This document shows, piece after piece, positions 1-6,871 of a stretch of 12,392 nt of DNA (positions are counted from its first letter, which is position 1; every line of letters begins with the position of its first letter). The DNA comes from Actinomycetes bacterium (lineage in GTDB: Bacteria; Actinomycetota; Acidimicrobiia; Spongiisociales; UBA4744). Under the pieces are notes generated by a model. That model did no database searches. It was not told where the DNA came from and was given only the letters and a program-made list of their open reading frames with translations. A program made the translations under genes and the position numbers. The stretch is from NCBI GenBank assembly GCA_024641205.1, contig JAHEDM010000031.1, positions 1-12,392 of the forward strand, read 5' to 3'.

Positions 1-632
1 CGCACGGACGTCTCCAACTTGGTGGCTCCCAGGGCGTGGGCTGCCTCTCGAAGCGACATCGGGACTGCGTGGAGGGCATCTTCGGCCATCGAGCTCACGA
101 GAGGAATGATCAGAATCCCGACGACGATACCGGCTGAGGCGTCGTTGAATATCTCCACCACGCCGTCACCCAGGATCGAGCGGAGCAGCGGGGTCATGAA
201 GGTCAGGGCGAAGTACCCGTACACAACCGTGGGAATACCCGCCAGGACTTCGAGGATGGGTTTGAGGATCCCGCGCGAGCGCTCCGAGGCGTACTCGCTG
301 AGGTAGATGGCCGTTGCCAGGCCCACCGGCAGGGCCACCAGCATGGCGATGACGCTGACCATGACGGTGGCGAGAACGAGCGGCCAAATACCGAAATCCA
401 GGATGGCCGGCTGCCAGGTGGTCGACGAAAAGAACTCGCCGAACGTCACATCTTTCGACTGGAAGAAGAGCAACGCTTCCTTGCCCAGTTCGTAGACGAT
501 GCCGATCGTGGTGACGATGGAGATGGCTGCAGCGATGAAGAGAGACCCCTGAATCAGCATCTCCATCGGACGCGGCCGCTTCTTCAGGCTCGCAACCCGA
601 GGGTCTCCAACCGACGTTGCCTCAGTGGTCAT
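1..632 (-). CDS. pstC: Phosphate ABC transporter permease PstC (N-terminal part, cut by window edge)
   Basis: Inner-membrane permease subunit of the high-affinity phosphate importer PstSCAB; with PstA it forms the channel driven by the ATPase PstB. I translated this open-ended frame directly: 210 residues are present, with the C-terminal part beyond base 1. Hydrophobic segments lie at about residues 26-47, 82-111, 123-148 and 167-182, after a basic, hydrophilic N-terminus. The EAA loop typical of ABC permeases, which contacts the ATPase, is seen at residues 196-208 (EAAHALGATKLET). The segment around LAGIPTVVYGYFAL (residues 130-143) is characteristic of the PstC/PstA family. The ATG at 630-632 lies 32 nt downstream of the pstS stop, so the two genes are almost certainly co-transcribed. 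No strong Shine-Dalgarno sequence is visible before it. pstA and pstB are expected beyond the left edge. Confidence 0.95.
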   Translation of the reverse strand, partial: MTTEATSVGDPRVASLKKRPRPMEMLIQGSLFIAAAISIVTTIGIVYELGKEALLFFQSKDVTFGEFFSSTTWQPAILDFGIWPLVLATVMVSVIAMLVALPVGLATAIYLSEYASERSRGILKPILEVLAGIPTVVYGYFALTFMTPLLRSILGDGVVEIFNDASAGIVVGILIIPLVSSMAEDALHAVPMSLREAAHALGATKLETSV

Positions 633-664
633 TTCGCGCCCAGCGTAGATCGGAGGGAGTTCGC

Positions 665-1702
665 TCAACTCATGGCATCGAGCCACGCCTGCTCGGCGCC
701 CTGGAGGGCGTCCCGGGGAGCAGGGAAGTAGCCGACGGCAATGATCTCTTCGTTCGCGTACGTCAGGTAGAAATTGATGAAGGCGGCCACCTGCGACTTC
801 TGCTGCATGATGTCGGCGGTGCTGTAGATGAACAGCGGCCGGGCGAGCGGGTAAGTGCCTGCATCGACATTGGCTTGGTTGGGCTCCACCCCGTCGACGG
901 GCAGGACACTGAGCTGGCCGGAGTTTTCGGCAAAGTAGGCAAAGCCGAAGAAGCCGACCGCGCAGGTCGTAGAAGCGTCGCCGGGATCACACGTGTCTCC
1001 CTCGATGCCCTGCACCAGCACGTTGTCGTCCTCCGACTGCTGCAGGTTGCCCGCTTTGAGGATGGGAGCCTCTTCCCCATCGAAGATCTCCTCGACGAAG
1101 TAATCGAAAGTACCCGAATCGGTTCCTGGTATAAATCGAGCAATCTTGTTGGCCGGCCAATCTGCGCGGACGTCTTGCCAGGTCTCGGCAGTCGAGAAGA
1201 GCAGCGCCAGCTCCTCAAAGGTGATATCCGTGGCGAAGGTGTTAGATGGGCTCACCGTGATCGCCAGGGCGTCGGTCCCGACCCGGAACTCGATCGGCTC
1301 TCGGCCGATGCTGCGGCACGATTCGACCTCGGAGTCCTTGATCGGACGACTGGCATTGGAGATGTCTGTCTCCCCGGCAACGCAGAAGCGCTCGAAGCCG
1401 GCTCCGGATCCGATGCTATCGATGGTGATTCGTCCGCTATATCCCTCATCTTCAAACCGAGCCGCCATCGCTTCCGACAACGGGAATACGGTCGAGCTCC
1501 CGGCAGTGACGATGTCGCCGGTCACATCCAGCGGGTCGACGACGGGAAGCATCCCATCTCCGGAAACGGCCGAGGTAGTGGTGGAGGTGGCTCCTGGTGA
1601 TGCGGAGGTGGCGGTCATAGTTGAAGAGCCGTCGCCGCAGGCTGCCGCGACCAGCATGACGACGGCGAGCACCGCCGCCAGACGGTAGCTGCGTCTCATC
1701 AT
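665..1702 (-). CDS. pstS: Phosphate-binding lipoprotein PstS
   Basis: Extracytoplasmic phosphate receptor that delivers phosphate to the PstCA permease. The protein has 345 aa when started at the ATG at 1700-1702. An AAGGAG Shine-Dalgarno (1708-1713) lies 5 nt before this ATG and 8 nt before a second ATG at 1697-1699, so either may be used. The TTG at 1718-1720 would place the ribosome site inside the gene and is unlikely. Residues 1-22 form a lipoprotein signal: RR, a hydrophobic stretch, then VAAAC with Cys22 as lipidation site; the -3 position is Ala, slightly off the usual lipobox. A Ser/Thr-rich linker follows to about residue 60. Phosphate-contact loops of the family are visible: GSSTVFPL (68-75), GSGAGFERF (98-106), TDISNASRPI (112-121) and PGTDSGTFDYF (192-202). 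It is the first gene of the pst operon and probably induced by phosphate starvation (see the PHO box). Confidence 0.95.
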   Translation of the reverse strand: MMRRSYRLAAVLAVVMLVAAACGDGSSTMTATSASPGATSTTTSAVSGDGMLPVVDPLDVTGDIVTAGSSTVFPLSEAMAARFEDEGYSGRITIDSIGSGAGFERFCVAGETDISNASRPIKDSEVESCRSIGREPIEFRVGTDALAITVSPSNTFATDITFEELALLFSTAETWQDVRADWPANKIARFIPGTDSGTFDYFVEEIFDGEEAPILKAGNLQQSEDDNVLVQGIEGDTCDPGDASTTCAVGFFGFAYFAENSGQLSVLPVDGVEPNQANVDAGTYPLARPLFIYSTADIMQQKSQVAAFINFYLTYANEEIIAVGYFPAPRDALQGAEQAWLDAMS

Positions 1703-1757
1703 GGGTTCTCCTTCGATCAAAGGCCGGAACGGTTCCGGCGGTCGTCACGCTAGAAAA

Positions 1758-1801
1758 CCGAGGTGACCGCACCGCGGCCGCCGGGTTAACGGAAGGTGAA
1801 C
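1758..1801 (-). promoter_or_regulatory. Candidate PHO box (PhoP-type 11-nt repeat units) upstream of pstS
   Basis: Read on the minus strand, GTTCACC occurs at 1801-1795, GTTAACC at 1790-1784 and GGTCACC at 1768-1762. Their first bases are 11 and 22 nt apart, so all three sit in one 11-nt register; the unit at 1779-1769 is degenerate. The full unit GGTCACCTCGG (1768-1758) fits the Streptomyces direct-repeat consensus G(G/T)TCAYYYR(G/C)G at 10 of 11 positions, and the other two units at about 9 of 11. The site lies about 55-100 nt before the pstS start, where a PhoP activator would be expected. It also lies about 140 nt before the divergent beta-propeller gene and could serve both. The consensus is established for Streptomyces; its use here is inferred. 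Confidence 0.55.
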
Positions 1802-1808
1802 GTTTGAT

Positions 1809-1837
1809 TGAGCTGTCGGCTATCCGCGATCAGCTCA
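1809..1837 (+). other. Possible leader hairpin upstream of the beta-propeller gene
   Basis: TGAGCTG (1809-1815) and CAGCTCA (1831-1837) form a 7-bp inverted repeat around a 15-nt loop that itself contains CGG/CCG. It lies about 100 nt before the ATG at 1939, in the part of the divergent intergenic region that the leader of the lipoprotein gene may occupy. A tandem GACTCGT repeat lies nearby at 1866-1879. It matches no riboswitch class that I recognise, and could equally be an operator or chance. Confidence 0.2.
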
Positions 1838-1938
1838 CCGTGTGCCGGAAAGCGGGCAGCACCAAGACTCGTGACTCGTCCCTGGGAACCATCACCACCA
1901 CTCTCTGCGTCGGAGGGGTAACAGCGAGGGAGACACCC

Positions 1939-3987
1939 ATGCGAAAGATCTTCGGAATAGTGATCACCATGACACTGCTGGCCACAGCCTGCACCACCGG
2001 GGCGGTCAATCCAGGAACCAACCCGACCACCACAACGACGCCCCGGATTGGACCGCCGGCCACCATGGCCTTCGCGTTGCAGCCATTCGATGCTTGTGAT
2101 CCGCTCCTCGAGTACGTCAAGGAGCATGCACTCGAGGTGGTCGGGCCGTACGGGCTCGGCGACGGGTACTGGGGCGGAGGGCCCTGGATCATGGAAGACA
2201 TGGCCATGGAAGGTGACGCCGCTACCACGTTGCCGGCCTCGGGTGCTACCCGCAACTCCGCCCTGCAAGCCGGGGTCGACTACTCGACCACCAACGTCCA
2301 GGAAGCTGGCGTCGATGAACCCGATATCGTCAAGACCGACGGCACCAGGATCCTCGCAATCGCCCGGGGAGTTCTCTACTACGTCGATGTGAGCGGCGAT
2401 ACACCCGAACTGGTCGGCTCGTTGCGACTCGATGACGCTGGGGCCCAGGAGATGCTATTGGCCGGCGACACCTTGCTGGTCATGTCCCGCACCAATCAGT
2501 GGGGTGTTCCGACGCGGCTGGCTCCGGAGATCTGGAACCCGGATGTCCCCTACTACGGCTCAGGAATATCAGTCCTGTCCGAGGTCGACATCTCAGATCC
2601 CGCCGACATGGCTGTCGTCAACACACTCTTCGTAGACGGCAGTTACCTCAGCGCCCGCATGGTCGGTGATACGGTCCGGGTGGTCGTGGATTCGTATCCA
2701 ACCGGCCTCGAGTTTGTCTACCCGACCGGTTCCGGATTGCGCGCCGAGCGCGAGGCAGAGCGAATCAACCGGCAGGTCATCGAAGACTCGACGATCGAGA
2801 ACTGGTTGCCCTACTTCGTGATGGAAGAAAACCGCGGCAACCGTACCGTCACCACCGAGGGAACCTTGCTCGACTGCGAACAGACCTTTGCCCCTCAAGA
2901 GTTTTCCGGTCTGGGGACGCTCATCGTGCTCACCATCGACATATCTCAAGGTCTCGAACCGGCCGACGCGGTAGGTGTCTTCGCCGACGGTGACAAGATC
3001 TACGCCTCCCAGGAGTCGCTGTATGTGGCCACCCAGCGGTGGCACGACTGGAGCACCCTCGATGACGCACAGGCTGCCAAGGAATTCGTTGGCCTCACCA
3101 CCGAGATTCACAAGTTCGACATCTCCGGTGCAGCGGCAGCCTCCTACGTCGCTTCCGGGGAAGTCGAGGGCTTTCTCCTCAACCAGTGGGCCATGTCGGA
3201 GTACGACGGTGACCTCCGGGTGGCCACCACCAGCGAACCCGAGTGGTGGGGAGGGAGGGATGATTCCGCTTCCGAGAGCTTCGTCAAGGTACTCAGGGAA
3301 GGTGCAGGCGTGCTCGAGGAGGTCGGCGAAGTGGGCGAGTTGGGCAGGGGCGAGCGTATCTACAGCGTTCGCTACATCGGGGATACCGCTTACGTCGTCA
3401 CCTTCCGCCAGACCGACCCGCTCTACACCATCGACCTCTCCAACCCGGAAGCACCAAAGGTCCTCGGCGAGCTGAAGATTCTCGGCTACTCCGCCTACCT
3501 GCACCCCATCGACGACGGCCTCCTGCTTGGGATCGGCCAGGATGCAGACGAGCAAGGAAGAACCAAAGGTACCCAGGTCGCAGTGTTCGATGTGAGCGAC
3601 CCCGCCAACCCAAAGCGGATCCACAAGATGACGTTCGACGACGGATGGTCTGAGGTCGAGTACGACCACCGGGCCTTCCTCTACTGGCCGGCCTCCGGGT
3701 TGACCATGTTGCCGGTGCAGGCCTGGTCGTGGGAAGACGGTCGCGAAGACTGGTTCGCCGGAGCTATCGGCGTGATCGCCGACCGGGACGGCATCGAGGA
3801 TGTCGGTACGGTCACCCACATTGAGCTGAAGCCGGGTGGAGCCGAAGAGGAATACTCCAATGACTGGCAGGCGCAGATCCACCGGTCGCTGGTGATCGGC
3901 GACCTGGTGTACACGATGTCAGAATGGGGTTTGAAGGCCAGCAGCCTGGACGACCTATCAGATGTAGCCTGGGTGTCTTTCAAATAG
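1939..3987 (+). CDS. Secreted beta-propeller domain lipoprotein (COG4880 / Beta_propel family)
   Basis: The protein has 682 aa and an unknown molecular role. The frame is open back to 1804, but the ATG at 1939 is preceded by GAGGGAG and begins a clear lipoprotein signal: MRK, a hydrophobic stretch, then LLATAC with Cys18 as lipidation site. A Thr/Pro-rich linker (residues 19-42) follows. The sequence NVQEAGVDEPDIVKTDG (119-135) is the hallmark of secreted proteins with a C-terminal beta-propeller distantly related to WD40. Downstream, repeated blade-like elements recur (DIVKTDG, YYVDVSG, EVDISDPADM, TIDLSNPEAPKVLG, VFDVSDPANPKR), about one every 50-100 residues. The end of the protein (IGDLVYTMSEWGLKASSL) is also typical of the family. 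The protein is presumably anchored on the outer face of the cytoplasmic membrane. It is transcribed divergently from pstS and may share its phosphate control; that link is inference. The family is also found in archaea and Firmicutes with no agreed function. Confidence 0.85.
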   Translation: MRKIFGIVITMTLLATACTTGAVNPGTNPTTTTTPRIGPPATMAFALQPFDACDPLLEYVKEHALEVVGPYGLGDGYWGGGPWIMEDMAMEGDAATTLPASGATRNSALQAGVDYSTTNVQEAGVDEPDIVKTDGTRILAIARGVLYYVDVSGDTPELVGSLRLDDAGAQEMLLAGDTLLVMSRTNQWGVPTRLAPEIWNPDVPYYGSGISVLSEVDISDPADMAVVNTLFVDGSYLSARMVGDTVRVVVDSYPTGLEFVYPTGSGLRAEREAERINRQVIEDSTIENWLPYFVMEENRGNRTVTTEGTLLDCEQTFAPQEFSGLGTLIVLTIDISQGLEPADAVGVFADGDKIYASQESLYVATQRWHDWSTLDDAQAAKEFVGLTTEIHKFDISGAAAASYVASGEVEGFLLNQWAMSEYDGDLRVATTSEPEWWGGRDDSASESFVKVLREGAGVLEEVGEVGELGRGERIYSVRYIGDTAYVVTFRQTDPLYTIDLSNPEAPKVLGELKILGYSAYLHPIDDGLLLGIGQDADEQGRTKGTQVAVFDVSDPANPKRIHKMTFDDGWSEVEYDHRAFLYWPASGLTMLPVQAWSWEDGREDWFAGAIGVIADRDGIEDVGTVTHIELKPGGAEEEYSNDWQAQIHRSLVIGDLVYTMSEWGLKASSLDDLSDVAWVSFK

Positions 3988-3989
3988 CT

Positions 3990-4011
3990 GCCGGCGACCA
4001 GCAGCCGGCCA
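3990..4011 (+). terminator. Small GC-rich hairpin just after the beta-propeller gene
   Basis: GCCGGC at 3990-3995 and again at 4004-4009 can pair around an 8-nt loop. With a one-base bulge the stem extends outward to CTG/CAG (3988-4012). It starts right after the stop codon at 3985-3987. No T-run follows, so it may assist the stronger hairpin at 4038-4069 rather than terminate alone. Confidence 0.25.
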
Positions 4012-4037
4012 GAGAATCAGGCTGGTGACTGGAAGCT

Positions 4038-4069
4038 GAATTGGCCGGCGCTCAAGCGCCGGCCAATTC
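4038..4069. terminator. Perfect 15-bp inverted repeat between convergent genes, likely bidirectional terminator
   Basis: GAATTGGCCGGCGCT (4038-4052) and AGCGCCGGCCAATTC (4055-4069) are exact reverse complements separated by only CA, giving about 14 bp of stem with a TCAA loop. It lies between the convergent beta-propeller and sixA genes. The last codons and the stop of sixA (4052-4054) lie inside it, so part of the SixA C-terminus (KELAGA) is encoded by one arm. On the plus strand the stem is followed by CTTTGGTGTT, a poor T-run; on the minus strand there is none. It fits the T-poor terminators common in high-GC bacteria. Confidence 0.6.
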
Positions 4070-4549
4070 CTTTGGTGTTACCAGCCAGCTGAGCTCGCCC
4101 AGCCCAAGATCGATTTCATCCCATCGACTCACTTCGACATCGACCCGAGCCATGGCGGCAGTTGGGAACCTGAACTCGCCGCCACCGACAAGTAGTGAAA
4201 GGGCTTCGGACCAGGCCGGCTGATGGCCAACCAACATCACCGAAGAGACCGGCTCTGGCTGTTGTCCAAGCACATGCAACAAGCGATAGGGAGACGGGAG
4301 GTAAAGATCGCCGAGGAGTTCCACGCGGCATTCCCACTCACCGGCCCGCACCGCCCTTTCCAGCGTGTCCCGAGCTCGAAGCGCCGTCGAAGAAATCGCC
4401 AGTTCCGGCACCTCTCCTCGGGCGGCCAGGAAACGTCCCATCTGGTCGGCCGCCCGCCGTCCTCGTTCGGCGAGTGGCCGGTCGTGATCGGCACCAGAGG
4501 GGGCATTCCAATCGGATTTGGCGTGGCGAAACAGGATGACGGTCTTCAC
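4052..4549 (-). CDS. sixA: SixA-type histidine phosphatase
   Basis: The protein has 165 aa and is a small single-domain member of the histidine phosphatase (RHG) superfamily. The catalytic motif RHAKSDW lies at residues 8-14, with His9 as the presumed phospho-acceptor and Arg8 as partner. DRPLAERGRRAA (23-34), SSTALRARDT (53-62, supplying the second arginine) and VGHQP (107-111, second histidine His109) complete the active site. E. coli SixA dephosphorylates a phosphohistidine, but SixA-like proteins act on varied phosphorylated substrates, so the symbol names the family rather than a proven activity. The start is GTG at 4547-4549, preceded by GAGAGGG. The gene diverges from ppk1 with about 100 nt between starts, and its stop lies inside the downstream inverted repeat. 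Mycobacterial MutT1, encoded next to ppk1, carries such a domain at its C-terminus fused to a Nudix domain; here the Nudix domain is a separate gene across ppk1. Confidence 0.88.
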   Translation of the reverse strand: MKTVILFRHAKSDWNAPSGADHDRPLAERGRRAADQMGRFLAARGEVPELAISSTALRARDTLERAVRAGEWECRVELLGDLYLPSPYRLLHVLGQQPEPVSSVMLVGHQPAWSEALSLLVGGGEFRFPTAAMARVDVEVSRWDEIDLGLGELSWLVTPKELAGA

Positions 4550-4613
4550 GATCGGCCCTCTCCGGCGGATCCGGCGGACGTCATGCTACCGGGGGCCAAG
4601 TCTGAGGAAACTG

Positions 4614-4619
4614 TATATT
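4614..4619 (+). promoter_or_regulatory. Weak candidate -10 element for ppk1
   Basis: TATATT lies in an AT-rich patch 30 nt before the ppk1 ATG, inside the roughly 100-nt gap between the divergent sixA and ppk1 genes. TG directly precedes it without the usual spacer base of an extended -10, and no recognisable -35 lies at the right distance. It is offered only as the most promoter-like sequence in the gap. No PHO-box array like that before pstS is evident here. Confidence 0.25.
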
Positions 4620-4648
4620 GAACAGGAAGGGCCGCCGATAACTCTGGG

Positions 4649-6871
4649 ATGAGGCCCGCCCACCCTTTCATGATGGTTGCTGAAACCCACCCGAACGTAC
4701 CGCTAGTCACCGACCTGGATGACCCCTCCCTGTTCATCAACCGGGAGCTCAGCTGGTTGCAGTTCAACGACCGCGTCCTGGAAGAAGCTCTCGATCACCG
4801 CCACCCTCTGCTGGAACGAGTCAAGTTTCTATCGATCTTCGCCAACAACCTCGATGAATTCTTCATGATCCGGGTGTCGGGTCTGCGCCGTCAGCTCGAG
4901 TCGGGCGTACTCGCCGGCCCACCGGACGGCATGACACCCTCCGAGCAGCTAGCCGCCATTCGCGGAGAGCTCCTTCCGAAACTGTCCGCGCAAATGGACT
5001 GCTGGCAGGCAGACCTGAGCAAGGCTCTGCGCGAGGCCGATCTCGCCGTACTCTCCTACGACGAGCTCAAAGGCAGGCAGAAGAAACTCTTACGTCGCCA
5101 TTTCAAGAGCGAAATCTTCCCCGCACTCACTCCCCTGGCGTTCGACCCCGGCCGACCGTTCCCCTACATCACGAACCTGAGCATGAACCTGGCCGTCTTG
5201 GTCAACGACCCGGTACAGGGAGAACGCTTCGCCCGACTCAAAGTTCCGCCCGCCTTCCCGCGCCTACTGAGGGTCCCCAGCGAGGAGAGCGCCGACAGCT
5301 ACGACAGCCTCGGGCTGGTGGATACTGCAAACGCTTTCGTGTGGATCGAAGAAGTGATCGCCGCCAACCTCGACCTGTTGTTTCCCGGTGTCGAAGTGCT
5401 GGCCGCCTATCCATTTCGACTCACCCGGGACGCCGACTTCGAGATCGAGGAGGATGAAGCTTCCGACCTGTCGGTGGCCGTGGAACAGGGAGTCGGCCTG
5501 CGCAGGTTCGGCTCGGCCGACCGCCTGGAGATCGACCACGACATGCCCGAGTGGGTCAGATCCATGCTTGCTAAGAACTTGCGGTTGGCGCCCTACCAGG
5601 TGTTCACCGTTGAGGGCCCAGTCGGTCTGGCCGATCTGATGGAGCTGACCGGTGTCGACCGGCCGGACCTCAAGTTTGAGCCGTTCCTGCCTGCGACCCC
5701 TCCTACGTTTAGAGGAGCCAACGACCTGTTTGCCGTGATGCGCCAGCAGGACGTGCTCACGTACCACCCTTATGACAGCTTCGCTCCGGTCGTCGAACTG
5801 GTTCGCCAGGCAGCCAATGATCCGAAGGTGCTGACGATCAAACAGACCCTGTACCGGGTTGGGCCGAACTCTCCGATCGTCGACGCTCTCCTCGAGGCCC
5901 GCGAGAACGGACGGCAGGTATCGGTGCTCGTGGAGCTGAAAGCCCGCTTCGATGAGGAGAACAACCTCGGCTGGGCCCGACAGTTGGAAAAGGCAGGCGT
6001 CCACGTGGTGTACGGCCTGGTCGGGCTCAAGACTCACTGCAAGCTGCTGTTGATCGTGCGTCGGGAAACGTCCGGTATCCGCCGCTATGTGCACATGGCC
6101 ACCGGCAACTACAACCCGGTCACCGCCCGCATCTATACCGATTTTGGGTTCTTCACCTGCGACGACGAGATCGCAGCCGACGTATCGGAGCTCTTCAACG
6201 TTTTGACCGGCTACGCCCACCAGACTGAATACCGCAAGCTTCTCGTCGCCCCTTCGACCATGAGGGGGCAATTCGCTGCCCGGATCGACCGCGAGATTGA
6301 ACGACACCGTCAACACGGGGATGGATATCTGGCCTTCAAGATGAATGCCCTGGTGGACAAGAGGATGATCCAGGCCCTCTACCTGGCCTCTCAAGCAGGG
6401 GTCAAGATCGACCTGCAGATCCGGGGTATTTGCGCTCTACGACCGGGCATCGCCGGGTTGAGCGAAAACATCCGGGTCACTTCGATCGTTGGGCGGTTCC
6501 TCGAACACGCTCGCATCTTCTACTTCCGCAACGGAGGCGATGAAGAGATGCTGCTGGGAAGCGCCGACCTGATGCCGCGCAATCTGAACCGTCGCGTCGA
6601 GGTTCTGTTTCCGGTGCGGGACCGACTGTTGGGCCTGATTCGTGACTCCGTATTATTTGTGCATCTCAAAGACAACGTGCAGGCCAGACAGTTGCAGGCG
6701 GACAACACCTACGTCCGGCTGCACCCCGGACCGGACGAGGAGTCGCTCGATTCCCAAGCCTGGATGCTCGAGAACTTCGCGGCCCGCACCGAAGAGGGCA
6801 TCAGCGTTGCCTTGCCGTACGATCCCGACCAGTCCGCTCGGCGCGAGCCGACCCCCGACTTCCGGGACTAA
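4649..6871 (+). CDS. ppk1: Polyphosphate kinase PPK1
   Basis: PPK1 reversibly transfers the terminal phosphate of ATP to a growing inorganic polyphosphate chain. The 740-aa protein is slightly longer than the usual ~690, through its termini. All four family domains are present in order: N-terminal (from about residue 28, NRELSWLQFNDRVL), head, and the two phospholipase-D-like C domains. The autophosphorylated histidine is His463 in GLKTHCKLLL, and a second essential histidine is His620 in FLEHARIFYF. Their 157-residue separation equals that of E. coli His435 and His592. Arg403 (TLYR) and Arg433 (ELKAR) likewise match E. coli Arg375 and Arg405. The enzyme therefore looks fully active. The ATG at 4649 lacks a well-spaced Shine-Dalgarno site (AGGAAGG is about 20 nt away); ATGs at 4670 and 4673 are alternatives, and an in-frame stop at 4619-4621 bounds the gene. 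The gene is flanked by sixA (divergent) and a Nudix gene (convergent, stops overlapping). Confidence 0.97.
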   Translation: MRPAHPFMMVAETHPNVPLVTDLDDPSLFINRELSWLQFNDRVLEEALDHRHPLLERVKFLSIFANNLDEFFMIRVSGLRRQLESGVLAGPPDGMTPSEQLAAIRGELLPKLSAQMDCWQADLSKALREADLAVLSYDELKGRQKKLLRRHFKSEIFPALTPLAFDPGRPFPYITNLSMNLAVLVNDPVQGERFARLKVPPAFPRLLRVPSEESADSYDSLGLVDTANAFVWIEEVIAANLDLLFPGVEVLAAYPFRLTRDADFEIEEDEASDLSVAVEQGVGLRRFGSADRLEIDHDMPEWVRSMLAKNLRLAPYQVFTVEGPVGLADLMELTGVDRPDLKFEPFLPATPPTFRGANDLFAVMRQQDVLTYHPYDSFAPVVELVRQAANDPKVLTIKQTLYRVGPNSPIVDALLEARENGRQVSVLVELKARFDEENNLGWARQLEKAGVHVVYGLVGLKTHCKLLLIVRRETSGIRRYVHMATGNYNPVTARIYTDFGFFTCDDEIAADVSELFNVLTGYAHQTEYRKLLVAPSTMRGQFAARIDREIERHRQHGDGYLAFKMNALVDKRMIQALYLASQAGVKIDLQIRGICALRPGIAGLSENIRVTSIVGRFLEHARIFYFRNGGDEEMLLGSADLMPRNLNRRVEVLFPVRDRLLGLIRDSVLFVHLKDNVQARQLQADNTYVRLHPGPDEESLDSQAWMLENFAARTEEGISVALPYDPDQSARREPTPDFRD

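Noticed and set aside
617..1600. Plus-strand open frame of 327 codons
   Set aside because: It lies antisense to pstS, whose motifs are unmistakable. The translation has no recognisable motif and looks like a shadow frame of GC-rich coding DNA.
1804..1938. Upstream extension of the beta-propeller gene
   Set aside because: It would bury the lipoprotein signal peptide about 45 residues into the protein. The ATG at 1939 has its own ribosome site.
2593..3882. Minus-strand open frame of 429 codons
   Set aside because: Antisense to the beta-propeller gene, with no family signature. Long antisense frames are expected here from the high third-position GC.
4580..4591. GTCATGCTACC as a possible PHO-box unit before ppk1
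   Set aside because: A single imperfect unit with no second copy in the 11-nt register, unlike the pstS upstream region.
5264..6394. Minus-strand open frame of 376 codons
   Set aside because: Antisense to ppk1 across its catalytic region, with no domain pattern and no ribosome site.
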